Assembly: GCF_020164745.1 (NCBI RefSeq)
Contig: NZ_JAIUGV010000008.1
Coordinates: 248,001-312,000, forward strand
Direction of reading: 5' to 3'
Source of the DNA: Mesorhizobium sp. ES1-4
Lineage (GTDB): Bacteria; Pseudomonadota; Alphaproteobacteria; Rhizobiales; Rhizobiaceae
DNA length: 64,000 bases
Part shown: in pieces, positions 27,854 through 36,816 of the stretch
How the letters are laid out: every line of letters begins with the position of its first letter
How positions within the stretch are numbered: the first letter of the stretch is position 1
Translations under genes and position numbers: made by a program
Notes under the pieces: generated by a model
The model's input: only the letters and a program-made list of their open reading frames with translations
What the model was told of the DNA's origin: nothing
Databases searched by the model: none

Positions 27854-28741
27854 TTACCCGGCCTCCGATGCCATGCTGCGCGTTGCCGCTACGAACCAGT
27901 CGGGCTGGCGGCTGCGGATTTCGGCAGCAGCGCGCTTGGCGACATTGCCGGTCTCGAACAGGCCGAAGCATGTCGCGCCCGATCCCGACATGCGTGAAAA
28001 CCCCGATCCGGCCTTATCAAGCCATGAAAGCGCCCTGCCTATGGCGGGCTGCATCGCAAGGGCCGCCGGCTGAAGATCGTTGCGGGTGACCTCCAGCCAG
28101 TTGCGCAGGCTGTGAAAGTCGACGCCGCGCGGCAGCGGCGGCAGTGGCTCGTTGTCGCGACGGGACAGCGCGGCGAAGGTTTCCGCCGTCGAGATAGGCA
28201 TCCCCGGATTGACCAGCACGAGCCCCACCGCCGAAAAATCCGGCACCATCGACAACTCCTCACCGATGCCGCGTGCCACCAGCGGCTTTGCCGCCAGGCA
28301 CATCGGCACATCGGCGCCAAGCGAAAGTGCGATCCGCGCCAGCTCGGCGCTATCGATGTCCAGCCCCCAGCTCTCCGCCAGCCCGCGCAGCACGGCCGCC
28401 GCGTCGCTCGATCCTCCACCCATGCCGGATGCGACTGGAAGATTCTTTTCCAGCCTGATGGCCACGGGCGGCGTGCTCCGAATGCCGGCGGCATGCCGCA
28501 ATGCGTCGCGGGCCTTCAGCACCAGATTGCCGCCATCGAGCGGAACGTCGGGCGCATAGCGGCCGGACACGCTGAAATCGTCGCTTTCGTCCGGCGCGAT
28601 CTCGATCCGGTCGCCAAATCGCGTGAACACAGCGAGGCTTTCGATCAAGTGGTAGCCGTCGGGGCGCCTGCCGGTGACATGCAGGGCAAGGTTTATCTTG
28701 GCGGGTGCCGCCCATGTCCGGACACGCGGACCGGATTCCAC
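27854..28741 (-). CDS. ispE: 4-diphosphocytidyl-2-C-methyl-D-erythritol kinase
   Basis: GHMP kinase of 295 aa in the non-mevalonate isoprenoid pathway; it phosphorylates CDP-methylerythritol. GHMP motif 1 is APAKINLALHVTGRRPDGYH (about residues 12-31), motif 2 is LPVASGMGGGSSDAAAVL, and the C-terminal motif is SRMSGSGATCFGLF. It lies just before moaB. A polyprenyl diphosphate synthase gene, which uses the products of this pathway, is 2.4 kb away on the other strand. Confidence 0.95.
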   Translation of the reverse strand: MESGPRVRTWAAPAKINLALHVTGRRPDGYHLIESLAVFTRFGDRIEIAPDESDDFSVSGRYAPDVPLDGGNLVLKARDALRHAAGIRSTPPVAIRLEKNLPVASGMGGGSSDAAAVLRGLAESWGLDIDSAELARIALSLGADVPMCLAAKPLVARGIGEELSMVPDFSAVGLVLVNPGMPISTAETFAALSRRDNEPLPPLPRGVDFHSLRNWLEVTRNDLQPAALAMQPAIGRALSWLDKAGSGFSRMSGSGATCFGLFETGNVAKRAAAEIRSRQPDWFVAATRSMASEAG

Positions 28742-28767
28742 AGTCTCGATTGCGAGTGAAATGAGGG

Positions 28768-28953
28768 TCAGTCCTTGGCCAGCCGGTATTCGCCGGTCTT
28801 CGGATCCTTGACCAGCGTTCCCATCGCGCCGTTGGCCGCCTGTTTTTCGGTCCGCCGCACCTTGGCGGTCACGCGTTCAGCCTCGCGCACGAAGGTGCGG
28901 TAGCCGAAATAGGCTGCGACGCCGACGACGGCGAAGAAGATGAGCTGCGGCAT
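28768..28953 (-). CDS. Small single-pass membrane protein
   Basis: Predicted 61-aa protein. It has a hydrophobic N-terminal helix (LIFFAVVGVAAYFGYRTFV, about residues 4-22), a basic middle (REAERVTAKVRRTEKQAA), and a C-terminal LVKDPKTGEYRLAKD with the KDPxTGxYRL pattern seen in small rhizobial membrane proteins. Function unknown. The start at 28953 is supported by AGGAGT 8 nt upstream. It lies between ispE and the S49 peptidase on the same strand. Confidence 0.75.
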   Translation of the reverse strand: MPQLIFFAVVGVAAYFGYRTFVREAERVTAKVRRTEKQAANGAMGTLVKDPKTGEYRLAKD

Positions 28954-29037
28954 GTTCAAAACTCCTGCCACGCTGGGCCGGTAAGGGCGGCCGATCGGGT
29001 CTTTCGGGCAGCCATGCTAGACGCTTTCATGGGTTTT

Positions 29038-29901
29038 TCAAAGCCCGAAGCGCGCCCACGATGCGCGCTCTTCCGCCGCATCGATGATGCCGCTGGCGGC
29101 AGCGGCGGCGATGTCGGGCGCCGAAAAGCCCTTGCTTGAGCCGAACAGGCCGAAGCGGCCGAACAGACCGCGCGGCGCCGCCACCAGCCTGAGCCGGGTC
29201 TTCGGCCCAAAACGGGTCTTCAGCACCGTGCGCATGTCGCCGAGCGCATCGACGAGACCAAGCTCCAGGCCTCGCTTGCCGGTCCAGAACAGGCCGGTGA
29301 ACAGGTCCGGATCGTCCTTGAGCCTGGTGCCGCGCCGTTCCTTGACCAGATCGATGAAGGTCTCGTGCACTTCGAGTTGCAGCGCCTTCAGCCGCTCGAC
29401 GTCTTCCTTCTTCTCGGGCTTGAACGGATCGAGCACCGCCTTGTTCTGGCCGGCGGTGTGGACACGGCGCTCGATGCCGATCTTCTTCATCAGTTCCGGA
29501 AAGCCGAACGAGGCCGACACCACGCCGATCGAACCGACGATGGAGGAGGGATCGGCGAAGATCTCGTCACCGGCGACCGCGATCATGTAGCCGCCAGACG
29601 CCGCGACATCCTCGACGAAGACCAGCACCTTCTTGTCTTTCTCGACCGCAAGATCGCGGATGCGCCTGAAGATCAGCCGCGACTGCACCGGCGAGCCGCC
29701 CGGCGAATTGATCGACAGGGCGACCGCCGGCGCGTCGAAGGAGAACGCCTTTTCGATCAGTCCGGCGGTGGAGGCGAGCGACAGGCTCGGCCGGAACTGG
29801 CCGCCGCCGGCCATGATGGTGCCGTGCAGCCGGATGACCGGGATGGTGACGACGGTGGAGCGCCAGGACTTCGGCAGCAGACGGTTGAAAAGACGTTTCA
29901 C
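29038..29901 (-). CDS. S49 family serine peptidase (SppA/SohB-like)
   Basis: Single-domain signal-peptide-peptidase-type protease, 287 aa. The nucleophile Ser is in EDVAASGGYMIAVAGDEI (about residues 97-114), and the candidate general-base Lys is in TAGQNKAVLDPF. SINSPGGSP forms the oxyanion part and TGKRGLELGLVDALGD is the C-terminal block. It lacks an obvious N-terminal membrane helix (only mild hydrophobicity), so it could be cytoplasmic or peripheral. The start is GTG at 29901. Upstream, 77 bp away, is the methyltransferase gene on the same strand. Confidence 0.9.
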   Translation of the reverse strand: MKRLFNRLLPKSWRSTVVTIPVIRLHGTIMAGGGQFRPSLSLASTAGLIEKAFSFDAPAVALSINSPGGSPVQSRLIFRRIRDLAVEKDKKVLVFVEDVAASGGYMIAVAGDEIFADPSSIVGSIGVVSASFGFPELMKKIGIERRVHTAGQNKAVLDPFKPEKKEDVERLKALQLEVHETFIDLVKERRGTRLKDDPDLFTGLFWTGKRGLELGLVDALGDMRTVLKTRFGPKTRLRLVAAPRGLFGRFGLFGSSKGFSAPDIAAAAASGIIDAAEERASWARFGL

Positions 29902-29978
29902 GATGACGTGGTCTCCGGCGATGGTTGCAGGGATGTAGGAATTTCCCCGCCAAGGGCAATGAGCAAGCCAGGATCAGC

Positions 29979-30779
29979 TCAGTCTCCGAACAGCGAGGCG
30001 AGCCCGTTGGTGATCATTTCGCTGCGCTCGTCGGGGCCGTTGCCCGATCGGGCGTGAAGCATCAGGGGCGGACGGATGGCGAGCTTTCCCCGTGCTCCAA
30101 GCGCCGCCCGCACGACGATGCGTATTGCCGCCGCGTCCGGGCGCGGATGCACGGCGAGCATCTCGGCTTCGCCGAAGCGGCCTGAAATCGCGTCGAGAAT
30201 GGCGCCGAGCTGTTCTGGCCGGGCGATGACGGCAAGCCCGCCACGCGGCCTGACAACCGCCGCCGCACTGCGGATCCAGCTTTCGAACAGCCCATCCTCC
30301 ATGACATGGGCCTGTTTCCGCAGACGGTCCGGTGTGGCGCGGTCCCGTGCGGCGTTGAAAGGCGGGTTCATGATGACGAAGTCGAAATCATTGTCGGCAA
30401 GGCCGGCCGCGGCCCGCGCCCGGCCCGAGACGGTGACATCGGCGACGAGCACGGCCGCCCGATCGCTGAGGTGCGCATTGCCGGGATGGGCAAGCGTGGC
30501 CGCCGCGAACGCCGCCATCTCGGGCGCGCGTTCGACCAGCACAGCCTGGGCGCCCGGACAGCGCGACAGCACCGCCAGACCGGCAGCGCCGGCGCCGGCG
30601 CCGAAATCGGCGAGACGTCCGCCAAAGGAGGATGGCACGGCTGCGGCCAGCATCATCGCATCCATCCCGGCGCGATGGCCGCCATGCTTGGGCTGCACGA
30701 GCCAGAACCGGCCGCGGTGGAAGGCATCGACCGTGTGGGCCGGCGTATCCGTGGCGAGGGCGGATGGCGCGGCGGACAT
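29979..30779 (-). CDS. Methyltransferase, tRNA1(Val) m6A37 type
   Basis: SAM-dependent N6-adenine methyltransferase of 266 aa, TrmN6/YfiC-like. The SAM-binding motif I is LADFGAGAGAAGLAVL and the catalytic motif IV is NPPF in VIMNPPFNAARDR. The N-terminal DAFHRGRFWLVQPKHGGHRAGMD is typical of the group. The substrate is inferred from the family as A37 of tRNA1(Val). Its ATG overlaps the DUF2007 stop by one base (TAATG), so the two are translationally coupled. Confidence 0.87.
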   Translation of the reverse strand: MSAAPSALATDTPAHTVDAFHRGRFWLVQPKHGGHRAGMDAMMLAAAVPSSFGGRLADFGAGAGAAGLAVLSRCPGAQAVLVERAPEMAAFAAATLAHPGNAHLSDRAAVLVADVTVSGRARAAAGLADNDFDFVIMNPPFNAARDRATPDRLRKQAHVMEDGLFESWIRSAAAVVRPRGGLAVIARPEQLGAILDAISGRFGEAEMLAVHPRPDAAAIRIVVRAALGARGKLAIRPPLMLHARSGNGPDERSEMITNGLASLFGD

Positions 30780-31003
30780 TACTTCTGGCGGATCTCGTTG
30801 GCGATGCCGGCATCGGTCAGGATGCGGCGCGCTGCGTCGGCCTGGTCCGCGTCGACCATGACGCGCCGCGGCAGGATGCCGAGCGAGCCGTCGAGCACGC
30901 TCATGTTCTGGTCGGCGACGAAGCAGCCGATGCCGGCATCGCGCATCAGCGATTCGACAAAGGAGATGATGACGGCGTCGTTGGTGCGGATGAGCTCTAC
31001 CAT
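30779..31003 (-). CDS. DUF2007-type small protein
   Basis: Small protein of 74 aa: MVELIRTNDAVIISFVESLMR, then DAGIGCFVADQN, SILPRRVMVDADQADAARRIL and so on. This is the DUF2007 pattern of signal-transducing-like small domains (an antiparallel fold with the LxxAGIxxFVxDxN core). Function unknown. It is translationally coupled to the methyltransferase. The start at 31003 is the first methionine of the domain; the frame continues upstream as antisense of the polyprenyl synthase gene. Confidence 0.8.
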   Translation of the reverse strand: MVELIRTNDAVIISFVESLMRDAGIGCFVADQNMSVLDGSLGILPRRVMVDADQADAARRILTDAGIANEIRQK

Positions 31004-31192
31004 CGCAGGAAACTCGCAGGTTGCAGCATGCATGTAAACGTGTGGCCCCATTCCCGCATTTCCCGGAGTTGACACGCTGTCATCGCCGCCGCGCCAATTC
31101 GCCTCTTGCCGTGTCCGCATCCGCCGCCCTAGAGTCAATGCCGGGACTAAGGGTGCCGTCGCACGCGTTATACCAAGACGGGAGTGATTGTC

Positions 31193-32209
31193 GTGGGTGT
31201 CGTTCTCAACATCGAAAACGGGAAGCGGGAACCCGCCTCCATTAAAGATCTGATCGATCTGACGGCGGCCGATATGGGGCGCGTCAACGAACTGATCCTG
31301 TCCAAGGCGGGCTCCGACGTCGAGATGATTCCCGAGGTCGCCAACCATCTGATCTCGTCCGGCGGCAAGCGGCTGAGGCCAATGCTGACGCTCGCCGCGG
31401 CGCAGATGTTCGGCTATGCCGGCGAGGGCCATGTCAAGCTCGCCACTTCGGTCGAGTTCATGCATACGGCCACGCTCCTGCACGACGACGTCGTCGACGA
31501 AAGCGGCATGCGGCGCGGCAAGAAAACCGCCCGCATGATCTGGGGCAACCAGGCAAGCGTGCTGGTCGGTGACTTCCTGCTCGGCCAGGCCTTCCGCATG
31601 ATGGTCGATGTCGGCTCGCTCGAAGCACTCGACATCCTGTCGAGCGCCGCCTCGATCATCGCCGAGGGCGAGGTGATGCAGCTCGCCGCCGCCAAGAATC
31701 TCGAAACCACCGAGGACGAGCACTTCGCCGTTATCAAGGCCAAGACCGCCGCGCTGTTTTCGGCCGCCGCCGAGGTTGGCCCGGTCATCGCCCTGGCGAC
31801 CCGCAACGACCGCGCGGCGCTGCGCTCCTACGGCATGAATCTCGGCCTAGCCTTCCAGCTTATCGACGATGCGCTGGACTATGGCGGCACCAGCAAGGAT
31901 CTCGGCAAGAATGTCGGCGACGATTTCCGCGAGGGCAAGGTGACCTTGCCGGTCATCCTCGCCTACCGGCGTGGCAGCAAGGCCGAACGCACCTTCTGGA
32001 AGCGTGCCATCGAGGACAATGTCGTCGATGACGCCGGGCTGGAGAAGGCGATCGGCCTGATGACCCGCCACGCCGCGATTGCCGACACGATCGGGCGCGC
32101 CCGCCATTTCGGCGAGATCGCCCGCGACGCGCTGGCGCCGCTTGAAGAGACGCCGCAGAAATCGGCGCTGATCGACGTCATCGATTTCTGCATCAGCCGG
32201 GTGAACTGA
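31193..32209 (+). CDS. Long-chain polyprenyl diphosphate synthase
   Basis: Trans-prenyltransferase of 338 aa, probably octaprenyl or decaprenyl diphosphate synthase (IspB-like), which makes the ubiquinone side chain. The two Asp-rich motifs are LLHDDVVDESGMRRG (about residues 92-106) and QLIDDALDYGG (about 220-230); SGGKRLRPML is the N-terminal substrate block. I prefer the GTG at 31193, 8 nt after GGAG at 31181-31184; a GTG at 31184 is the alternative. It is divergent from DUF2007, with 189 bp between them. Chain length cannot be read by eye. Confidence 0.92.
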   Translation: MGVVLNIENGKREPASIKDLIDLTAADMGRVNELILSKAGSDVEMIPEVANHLISSGGKRLRPMLTLAAAQMFGYAGEGHVKLATSVEFMHTATLLHDDVVDESGMRRGKKTARMIWGNQASVLVGDFLLGQAFRMMVDVGSLEALDILSSAASIIAEGEVMQLAAAKNLETTEDEHFAVIKAKTAALFSAAAEVGPVIALATRNDRAALRSYGMNLGLAFQLIDDALDYGGTSKDLGKNVGDDFREGKVTLPVILAYRRGSKAERTFWKRAIEDNVVDDAGLEKAIGLMTRHAAIADTIGRARHFGEIARDALAPLEETPQKSALIDVIDFCISRVN

Positions 32210-32306
32210 GGAGACCGACTGTCACGGCGGCTTCTTCCGGGCTGCATCGGTAGAAGGACGCCTTCGAATTCGTCCCTGCGGCCTCGACAAGCCACCTTGC
32301 CGCAAA

Positions 32307-32316
32307 TTATCTATAA
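32307..32316. promoter_or_regulatory. BioR box before bioR
   Basis: TTATCTATAA matches the known BioR operator consensus TTATMKATAA and ends 3 nt before the bioR start codon, so binding would block its own expression. An identical box precedes bioY. Confidence 0.85.
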
Positions 32317-32319
32317 ACC

Positions 32320-32988
32320 ATGGCAAAGGGCACGGACGACACCATAGCGGTGCGCATAAGCAAGGCACTGGCGGACCGCATTATCTCCGGCGCGATCGAG
32401 CCGGGGGCCAGGCTGCGGCAGGATCATGTCGCCGAGGAATTCAACACCAGCCATGTACCCGTGCGCGAGGCCTTCCGCCGCCTCGAGGCGCAAGGCCTCG
32501 CCGTCAGCGAGCCGCGCCGTGGCGTCCGTGTCGCGGCTTTTGATCTCGGCGAAGTCAAGGAAGTCGCCGAAATGCGGGCCGCGCTCGAAGTGCTGGCACT
32601 GCGCCACGCCGCGCCGCATCTGACTTCGGCCATTCTCGACCGGGCCGAGGAGGCGACAAAAGCCGGCGACAAATCCCACGACGTCAGGTCATGGGAAGAA
32701 GCCAACCGGGCTTTTCACCGGCTGATCCTCACGCCTTGCGGCATGCCGCGCCTGCTTGCCACCATCGATGACCTGCACGCGGCAAGCGCCCGCTTCCTGT
32801 TCGCGGCTTGGCGCTCGGAGTGGGAGACGCGCACCGACCAGGACCACCGGGCGATCCTCACCGCCTTGCGGCAGGGAAACGCCGAATCGGCCGCTGCGAC
32901 ATTGGGGCGGCATGTCCAATGGATTGGCCGCAAACCGGTCAGGACGGCCTCCGGCGCCACGCGCGAGGCCTTCGCCATCGTGGGTTGA
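32320..32988 (+). CDS. bioR: GntR-family biotin repressor BioR
   Basis: Regulator of 222 aa: winged HTH at about residues 10-70 (LADRIISGAIEPGARLRQ, then VPVREAFRRLEAQGLAV) and an FCD effector domain (residues 80-205). The identification rests on a perfect BioR box upstream of itself and of bioY, the next gene. BioR is the established alphaproteobacterial repressor of biotin uptake and synthesis. The 107 bp to bioY contain a separate operator, so bioY is a distinct unit. Confidence 0.88.
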   Translation: MAKGTDDTIAVRISKALADRIISGAIEPGARLRQDHVAEEFNTSHVPVREAFRRLEAQGLAVSEPRRGVRVAAFDLGEVKEVAEMRAALEVLALRHAAPHLTSAILDRAEEATKAGDKSHDVRSWEEANRAFHRLILTPCGMPRLLATIDDLHAASARFLFAAWRSEWETRTDQDHRAILTALRQGNAESAAATLGRHVQWIGRKPVRTASGATREAFAIVG

Positions 32989-33060
32989 GCGACCTTTTCC
33001 CCACCTCGGGCTTGCTACCGATCCAAAAATGTGGATTCGATAATAGATCGAACACAGAAA

Positions 33061-33070
33061 TTATCTATAA
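33061..33070. promoter_or_regulatory. BioR box before bioY
   Basis: TTATCTATAA, identical to the box before bioR, 25 bp upstream of the bioY start. An adjacent palindrome ATTCGATAATAGATCGAA at 33036-33053 and TTTTAGATCGATCG at 33071-33084 make this promoter region unusually AT-rich for the window. Confidence 0.85.
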
Positions 33071-33095
33071 TTTTAGATCGATCGAAGGGAAGCCT

Positions 33096-33689
33096 ATGAC
33101 CAACCTCGCATTCTCGTCCGCCAGACCGTCCTTCAGCCCGCTGCGCCTGCAGCAACGATCGCTCGGCTGGCAGGCCGGCGCCGTCATGCTCGGCACGCTG
33201 TTCCTGGCGCTGTCGTCCTACATCGAGGTGCCGATGGTGCCGGTTCCGGTGACCATGCAGACGTTCGCCGTGACGCTTATCGGCGCGCTCTACGGCTGGC
33301 GGCTTGGCGCCGTGACGATCGCCGCATGGCTGGTCGAAGGCGCGGCCGGCTTCTCGGTCCTGGCCGGCGGCGCTGCCGGGATACAGCATTTCGTCGGCCC
33401 GACGGGCGGCTATCTCTTTGCCTTCCCCGTCACCGGCGCGCTGGTCGGCTGGCTGGCCGAACGCGGTTGGAACGGCAACAGGGTTTTATTCGCCTTCGCC
33501 GCCATGCTGCTCGGCAATCTCGCCTGCCTGGTTCTCGGCACGGCCTGGCTTGCCGTCATGATCGGTACCGAGAAGGCCATCACCTTCGGCTTCGTGCCGT
33601 TCATCGTCGGCGGATTGCTCAAGTCGGCGCTCGGTGCGGCGACGCTCATGGCTCTTCGCGGCGGCAAGGCGAAGCCGGCCAATATGTGA
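33096..33689 (+). CDS. bioY: Biotin transporter BioY
   Basis: S component of the biotin ECF transporter, or a stand-alone biotin transporter, 197 aa with about six membrane helices. Family motifs are visible: SSYIEVPMVPVPVTMQTFAV (about residues 44-63), WLVEGAAGFSVLAGGAAG and GPTGGYLFAFPVTGALVGWLAE. In rhizobia BioY often works with BioMN, but neither is here. The ATG at 33096 follows GAAGGGAAGCCT. It is controlled by BioR. Confidence 0.94.
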   Translation: MTNLAFSSARPSFSPLRLQQRSLGWQAGAVMLGTLFLALSSYIEVPMVPVPVTMQTFAVTLIGALYGWRLGAVTIAAWLVEGAAGFSVLAGGAAGIQHFVGPTGGYLFAFPVTGALVGWLAERGWNGNRVLFAFAAMLLGNLACLVLGTAWLAVMIGTEKAITFGFVPFIVGGLLKSALGAATLMALRGGKAKPANM

Positions 33690-33699
33690 TTATCGGGCC

Positions 33700-34149
33700 G
33701 TGACGATCAGGCTGCGCGCGCATCACCTCCTTTGCCTGCTCACCTATGTGGGCAAGGGATACAGCCCCGCTTTCACCGCCAATTATGACGAGATCGCGGA
33801 GCGGCTGAGCCGGGGCGAGGACATCCTCCTCGTTTCCGGTCCGGACGACATATGCGCTCCGTTGCTTGACGGGCCGGAACCGCACTGCCTGCGCGACGGC
33901 GCGTCCGGGCGGGACCGGCAGGCCGCGGATGAGGTGGAAGCGCTGCTGGCGCGTCCGATCCGGGACGGCGTCCGCCTCGATCTCGATGGCGCGATGCTGA
34001 TACGGCTACGGCGGGCGTTCTCGGCCGGCCACGTGCGCAAGGCATGCGGCGGCTGCGAATGGAGCGGGCTGTGCGGCGCGGTCGCAAGCGGCGGCTATCG
34101 CGATACGCGGCTGCAACGTCTTGTTGACGCGCCAAGCTGTCCCTTCTAG
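33700..34149 (+). CDS. DUF1284 family protein
   Basis: Protein of 149 aa with the DUF1284 start (RLRAHHLLCLLTYVGKGYSP) and the cysteine set ICAPLLDGPEPHC and ACGGCEWSGLC that suggests a metal or iron-sulfur site. The function of the family is unproven. The start is GTG at 33700, because the longer open frame overlaps the bioY end; this is the natural family N-terminus. It starts 10 bp after the bioY stop, so it may be co-transcribed and under BioR. Confidence 0.85.
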   Translation: MTIRLRAHHLLCLLTYVGKGYSPAFTANYDEIAERLSRGEDILLVSGPDDICAPLLDGPEPHCLRDGASGRDRQAADEVEALLARPIRDGVRLDLDGAMLIRLRRAFSAGHVRKACGGCEWSGLCGAVASGGYRDTRLQRLVDAPSCPF

Positions 34150-34274
34150 CCATGATTTGTTAATCGGGTGACCCGATTGTGAATTTCGGGCGGATTGAAG
34201 CGCGACCCCAAAAAGGCCATGCTTTGCCCGGAAAGATCGAGTCTGGGTCGATCCCGCTGACGCGGAGATGGCGC

Positions 34275-36068
34275 ATGGCTGAAAGGGATACGATGCAGCA
34301 AGGACGTGCGCGCTGGCTGACAAGGCTGGCAATTGTGACGGGCATGGCGATCTCGGCTTTGCCGGCCTATGCCAAGCAATCCACCGAACCGGTCAAGATA
34401 TCGTCGTTCTCGGGCGCATATCTGGCTGCCCGGATCGCCGAAGGCGACAACGACCTCGACAGCGCCATCGCGTACTACAAGCAGGCCTTGGCGTTCAATC
34501 CGAACGACACCACACTGCAGCAGAGCCTGATGCTGTCGCTGATCGCTCAAGGGCGCTTCGACGAATCGCTGGTCTATGCCGACAAGCTCAAGGAAGTGCC
34601 CGATGTCGAGCGCTTCTCGCGCCTGGCGCTGGCTGTCGATTCCTTCCACAAGAAGGACTTCAGCAAGGCGCAGTACTGGCTCAAGCTATCGCTGGAATCC
34701 GATCTCGACAGGCTGATCTCCGGTGTCATGTCCGGCTGGGCCCAGCAGGGTGCCGGTCAGGCGGTCGACGCAATGGCATCGATCGACAAGCTGCGGGGAC
34801 CGGACTGGTTCGGCCTGTTCAAATCCTTCCACCGCGCCTTGATCGCCGATGCCGCCAACATGCCCGAAAAGGCCGAGGCGATCTACGCCGCGACGATGCA
34901 GGATACCGCCGCGGGCGGCGCCGCTCCCGAAACCTGGATGCGCAACGCGCAGGCCTATGCCTCGTTCCTGGCCCGCAAGGGCGACAAGGCCAAGGCGATC
35001 TCGGTACTCGATCAGGCCGAGGCGTTTTCGCCGGGCAAGCTGGAAATCGTCGCCTTGCGCGACAAGATCGACAAGGGCGAGAAGATCGCGCCCTTCGTAT
35101 CCGGTCCGTCCGACGGCGCTTCTGAAATCCTGCTCGATCTTGCCACCGCGCTCAACCGCGGCGGGGGCGAGCCGTTCGTGCGCCTCTATCTGCAATACGC
35201 CTTGGCTCTGAAGCCCGATAGTGATGCGGCCCTCGTGCAACTCGCCGCCGTTGCCGAACAGCTGAAAGACGGCGAGGGCGCCATCGCGCTCTACCGGCGC
35301 ATCCCCGACTCTTCGCCGCTGAAGGAGATTTCGGACCTGCAGCTTGGCCTCAACCTTGCCGATCTCGACCGCCAGGACGAGGCGATCACGCATCTGAAGG
35401 CCTTTGTCGAAGCCCATCCCAACGACATGCGCGCCTATCTGGCGCTCGGCGGTGTCTACTCCTCGAAGGATGATTTCCGCTCCGCCGCCAATCTCTACGA
35501 CAAGGCCGTCGAGGTGCTGAAGACACCGACCGCCGCAAACTGGAACATCTTCTATCAACGTGGCATCGCCTATGAGCGGCTGAAGGAATGGCCGAAGGCC
35601 GAGCCGAATTTCCGCAAGGCGCTGGAATTGCAGCCAGACCAGCCGCAGGTGCTGAACTATCTCGGCTATTCCTGGGTCGACATGAACACGAACCTGAAGG
35701 AAGGCCTGGAGATGATCCAGAAGGCCGTCGATCTCAGGCCAAGCGACGGCTACATCGTCGATTCCCTCGGGTGGGCCTATTTCCGCCTCGGCCGGTTCGA
35801 TGACGCTGTGCGCGAGATGGAACGCGCGGTCTCGCTGAAGCCGGAAGATCCGGTCCTCAACGACCATCTCGGCGACGCCTATTGGCGCGTCGGCCGCAAG
35901 CTGGAAGCGACCTACCAGTGGGCCCAGGCGCGCGACCTGAAGCCGGATCCGGACGTGCTTGCCGCGTTGCAGCAGAAGCTGATGAAGGGCTTGCCGCCGA
36001 TCGAGTCCAACACGGCGCAGGAAACCCCAAAGGTCAAGCCGGAGCCCGTTCCCGCACCTAAGGGTTGA
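34275..36068 (+). CDS. Large secreted TPR protein
   Basis: Tetratricopeptide repeat protein of 597 aa, exported or periplasmic: a signal-type N-terminus ([20 protein letters not shown], cleavage near residue 33) is followed by many TPR units. The cleanest repeats are near the C-terminus, from [20 protein letters not shown] through [21 protein letters not shown] Pro/Glu-rich tail ([15 protein letters not shown]) ends the protein. Such proteins are conserved in rhizobia and probably act as protein-protein scaffolds in the envelope. The start at 34275 has GGAG 7 nt upstream; later methionines are possible. Confidence 0.88.
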   Translation: MAERDTMQQGRARWLTRLAIVTGMAISALPAYAKQSTEPVKISSFSGAYLAARIAEGDNDLDSAIAYYKQALAFNPNDTTLQQSLMLSLIAQGRFDESLVYADKLKEVPDVERFSRLALAVDSFHKKDFSKAQYWLKLSLESDLDRLISGVMSGWAQQGAGQAVDAMASIDKLRGPDWFGLFKSFHRALIADAANMPEKAEAIYAATMQDTAAGGAAPETWMRNAQAYASFLARKGDKAKAISVLDQAEAFSPGKLEIVALRDKIDKGEKIAPFVSGPSDGASEILLDLATALNRGGGEPFVRLYLQYALALKPDSDAALVQLAAVAEQLKDGEGAIALYRRIPDSSPLKEISDLQLGLNLADLDRQDEAITHLKAFVEAHPNDMRAYLALGGVYSSKDDFRSAANLYDKAVEVLKTPTAANWNIFYQRGIAYERLKEWPKAEPNFRKALELQPDQPQVLNYLGYSWVDMNTNLKEGLEMIQKAVDLRPSDGYIVDSLGWAYFRLGRFDDAVREMERAVSLKPEDPVLNDHLGDAYWRVGRKLEATYQWAQARDLKPDPDVLAALQQKLMKGLPPIESNTAQETPKVKPEPVPAPKG

Positions 36069-36091
36069 AATCGGCTTTTTTCGAACGCGAA

Positions 36092-36114
36092 CGGGGCTCT
36101 CGGAGCCCCGTTTT
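36092..36114 (+). terminator. Rho-independent terminator after the TPR gene
   Basis: CGGGGCTC and GAGCCCCG form an 8-bp stem with a TCG loop followed by TTTT, 23 nt after the stop codon. It may serve both directions, as the GNAT gene ends nearby on the other strand. Confidence 0.88.
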
Positions 36115-36159
36115 CATATCTGCCCGCTCAAAATATCCGCGGACGCGCAGGAAGAGTGC

Positions 36160-36621
36160 TCAGAACATCTTTCGATAGACGACGAAGCCCGAGCGTTCGC
36201 CGACCTTGTCATAGAGCTTCATCGCCGTGTGATTGGTTTCATGCGTCAGCCAGTATACCCGGCCGGAACCGGCCGCCTGCGCGCGCTCATAGACGCCTTC
36301 GATCAGCGCCCGGCCGATACCTTTGCCGCGCGAGGCCTCGTTGGTGAAAAGATCCTGCAGATAGCAGTTCGGCGCGATCGCCGTGGTGCTGCGGTGGAAC
36401 AGGTAGTGGACGAGGCCAAGAAGCCGGCCGCCGCTCTCGGCGACCAGCGCATGGACCGGCTCATAAGCGTCGAAGAAGCGCGACCATGTCATCGCGGTGA
36501 TCTCGCTTGCCAGCGCCGTTCCGCCCGAGCGGCCATAGAATGCATTGTAGCCGTCCCACAGCGGCAGCCATCGATCGAAATCCTGGCGCGTGACGGAGCG
36601 GATGATGATCGGGTTGGACAT
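36160..36621 (-). CDS. GNAT-family acetyltransferase
   Basis: N-acetyltransferase of 153 aa. The acetyl-CoA binding motif A is [20 protein letters not shown] (RGKGIG pyrophosphate loop, about residues 97-102), followed by [19 protein letters not shown]. Substrate unknown. It is convergent with the TPR gene. Upstream lies the 195 bp gap to glyQ on the other strand, so the two are divergent. Confidence 0.87.
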   Translation of the reverse strand: MSNPIIIRSVTRQDFDRWLPLWDGYNAFYGRSGGTALASEITAMTWSRFFDAYEPVHALVAESGGRLLGLVHYLFHRSTTAIAPNCYLQDLFTNEASRGKGIGRALIEGVYERAQAAGSGRVYWLTHETNHTAMKLYDKVGERSGFVVYRKMF

Positions 36622-36816
36622 GGCGGAACCTGCTGTGATGGGAGCGGACGCTTTGTCGAATTGGATCGCGGACTCTTGCGGCGGGCAATGGGCCAGTCAC
36701 TGGCAAAGTCTTCAACCTCGCCTCACCGCGGCCCGGCATCGGACGCACCTTGCTTGACGCTTTGCCGCCGTGTCTCTAGGACGTGGCCGCAAGCAGCCTG
36801 TGTCGCCGAGGCCATC

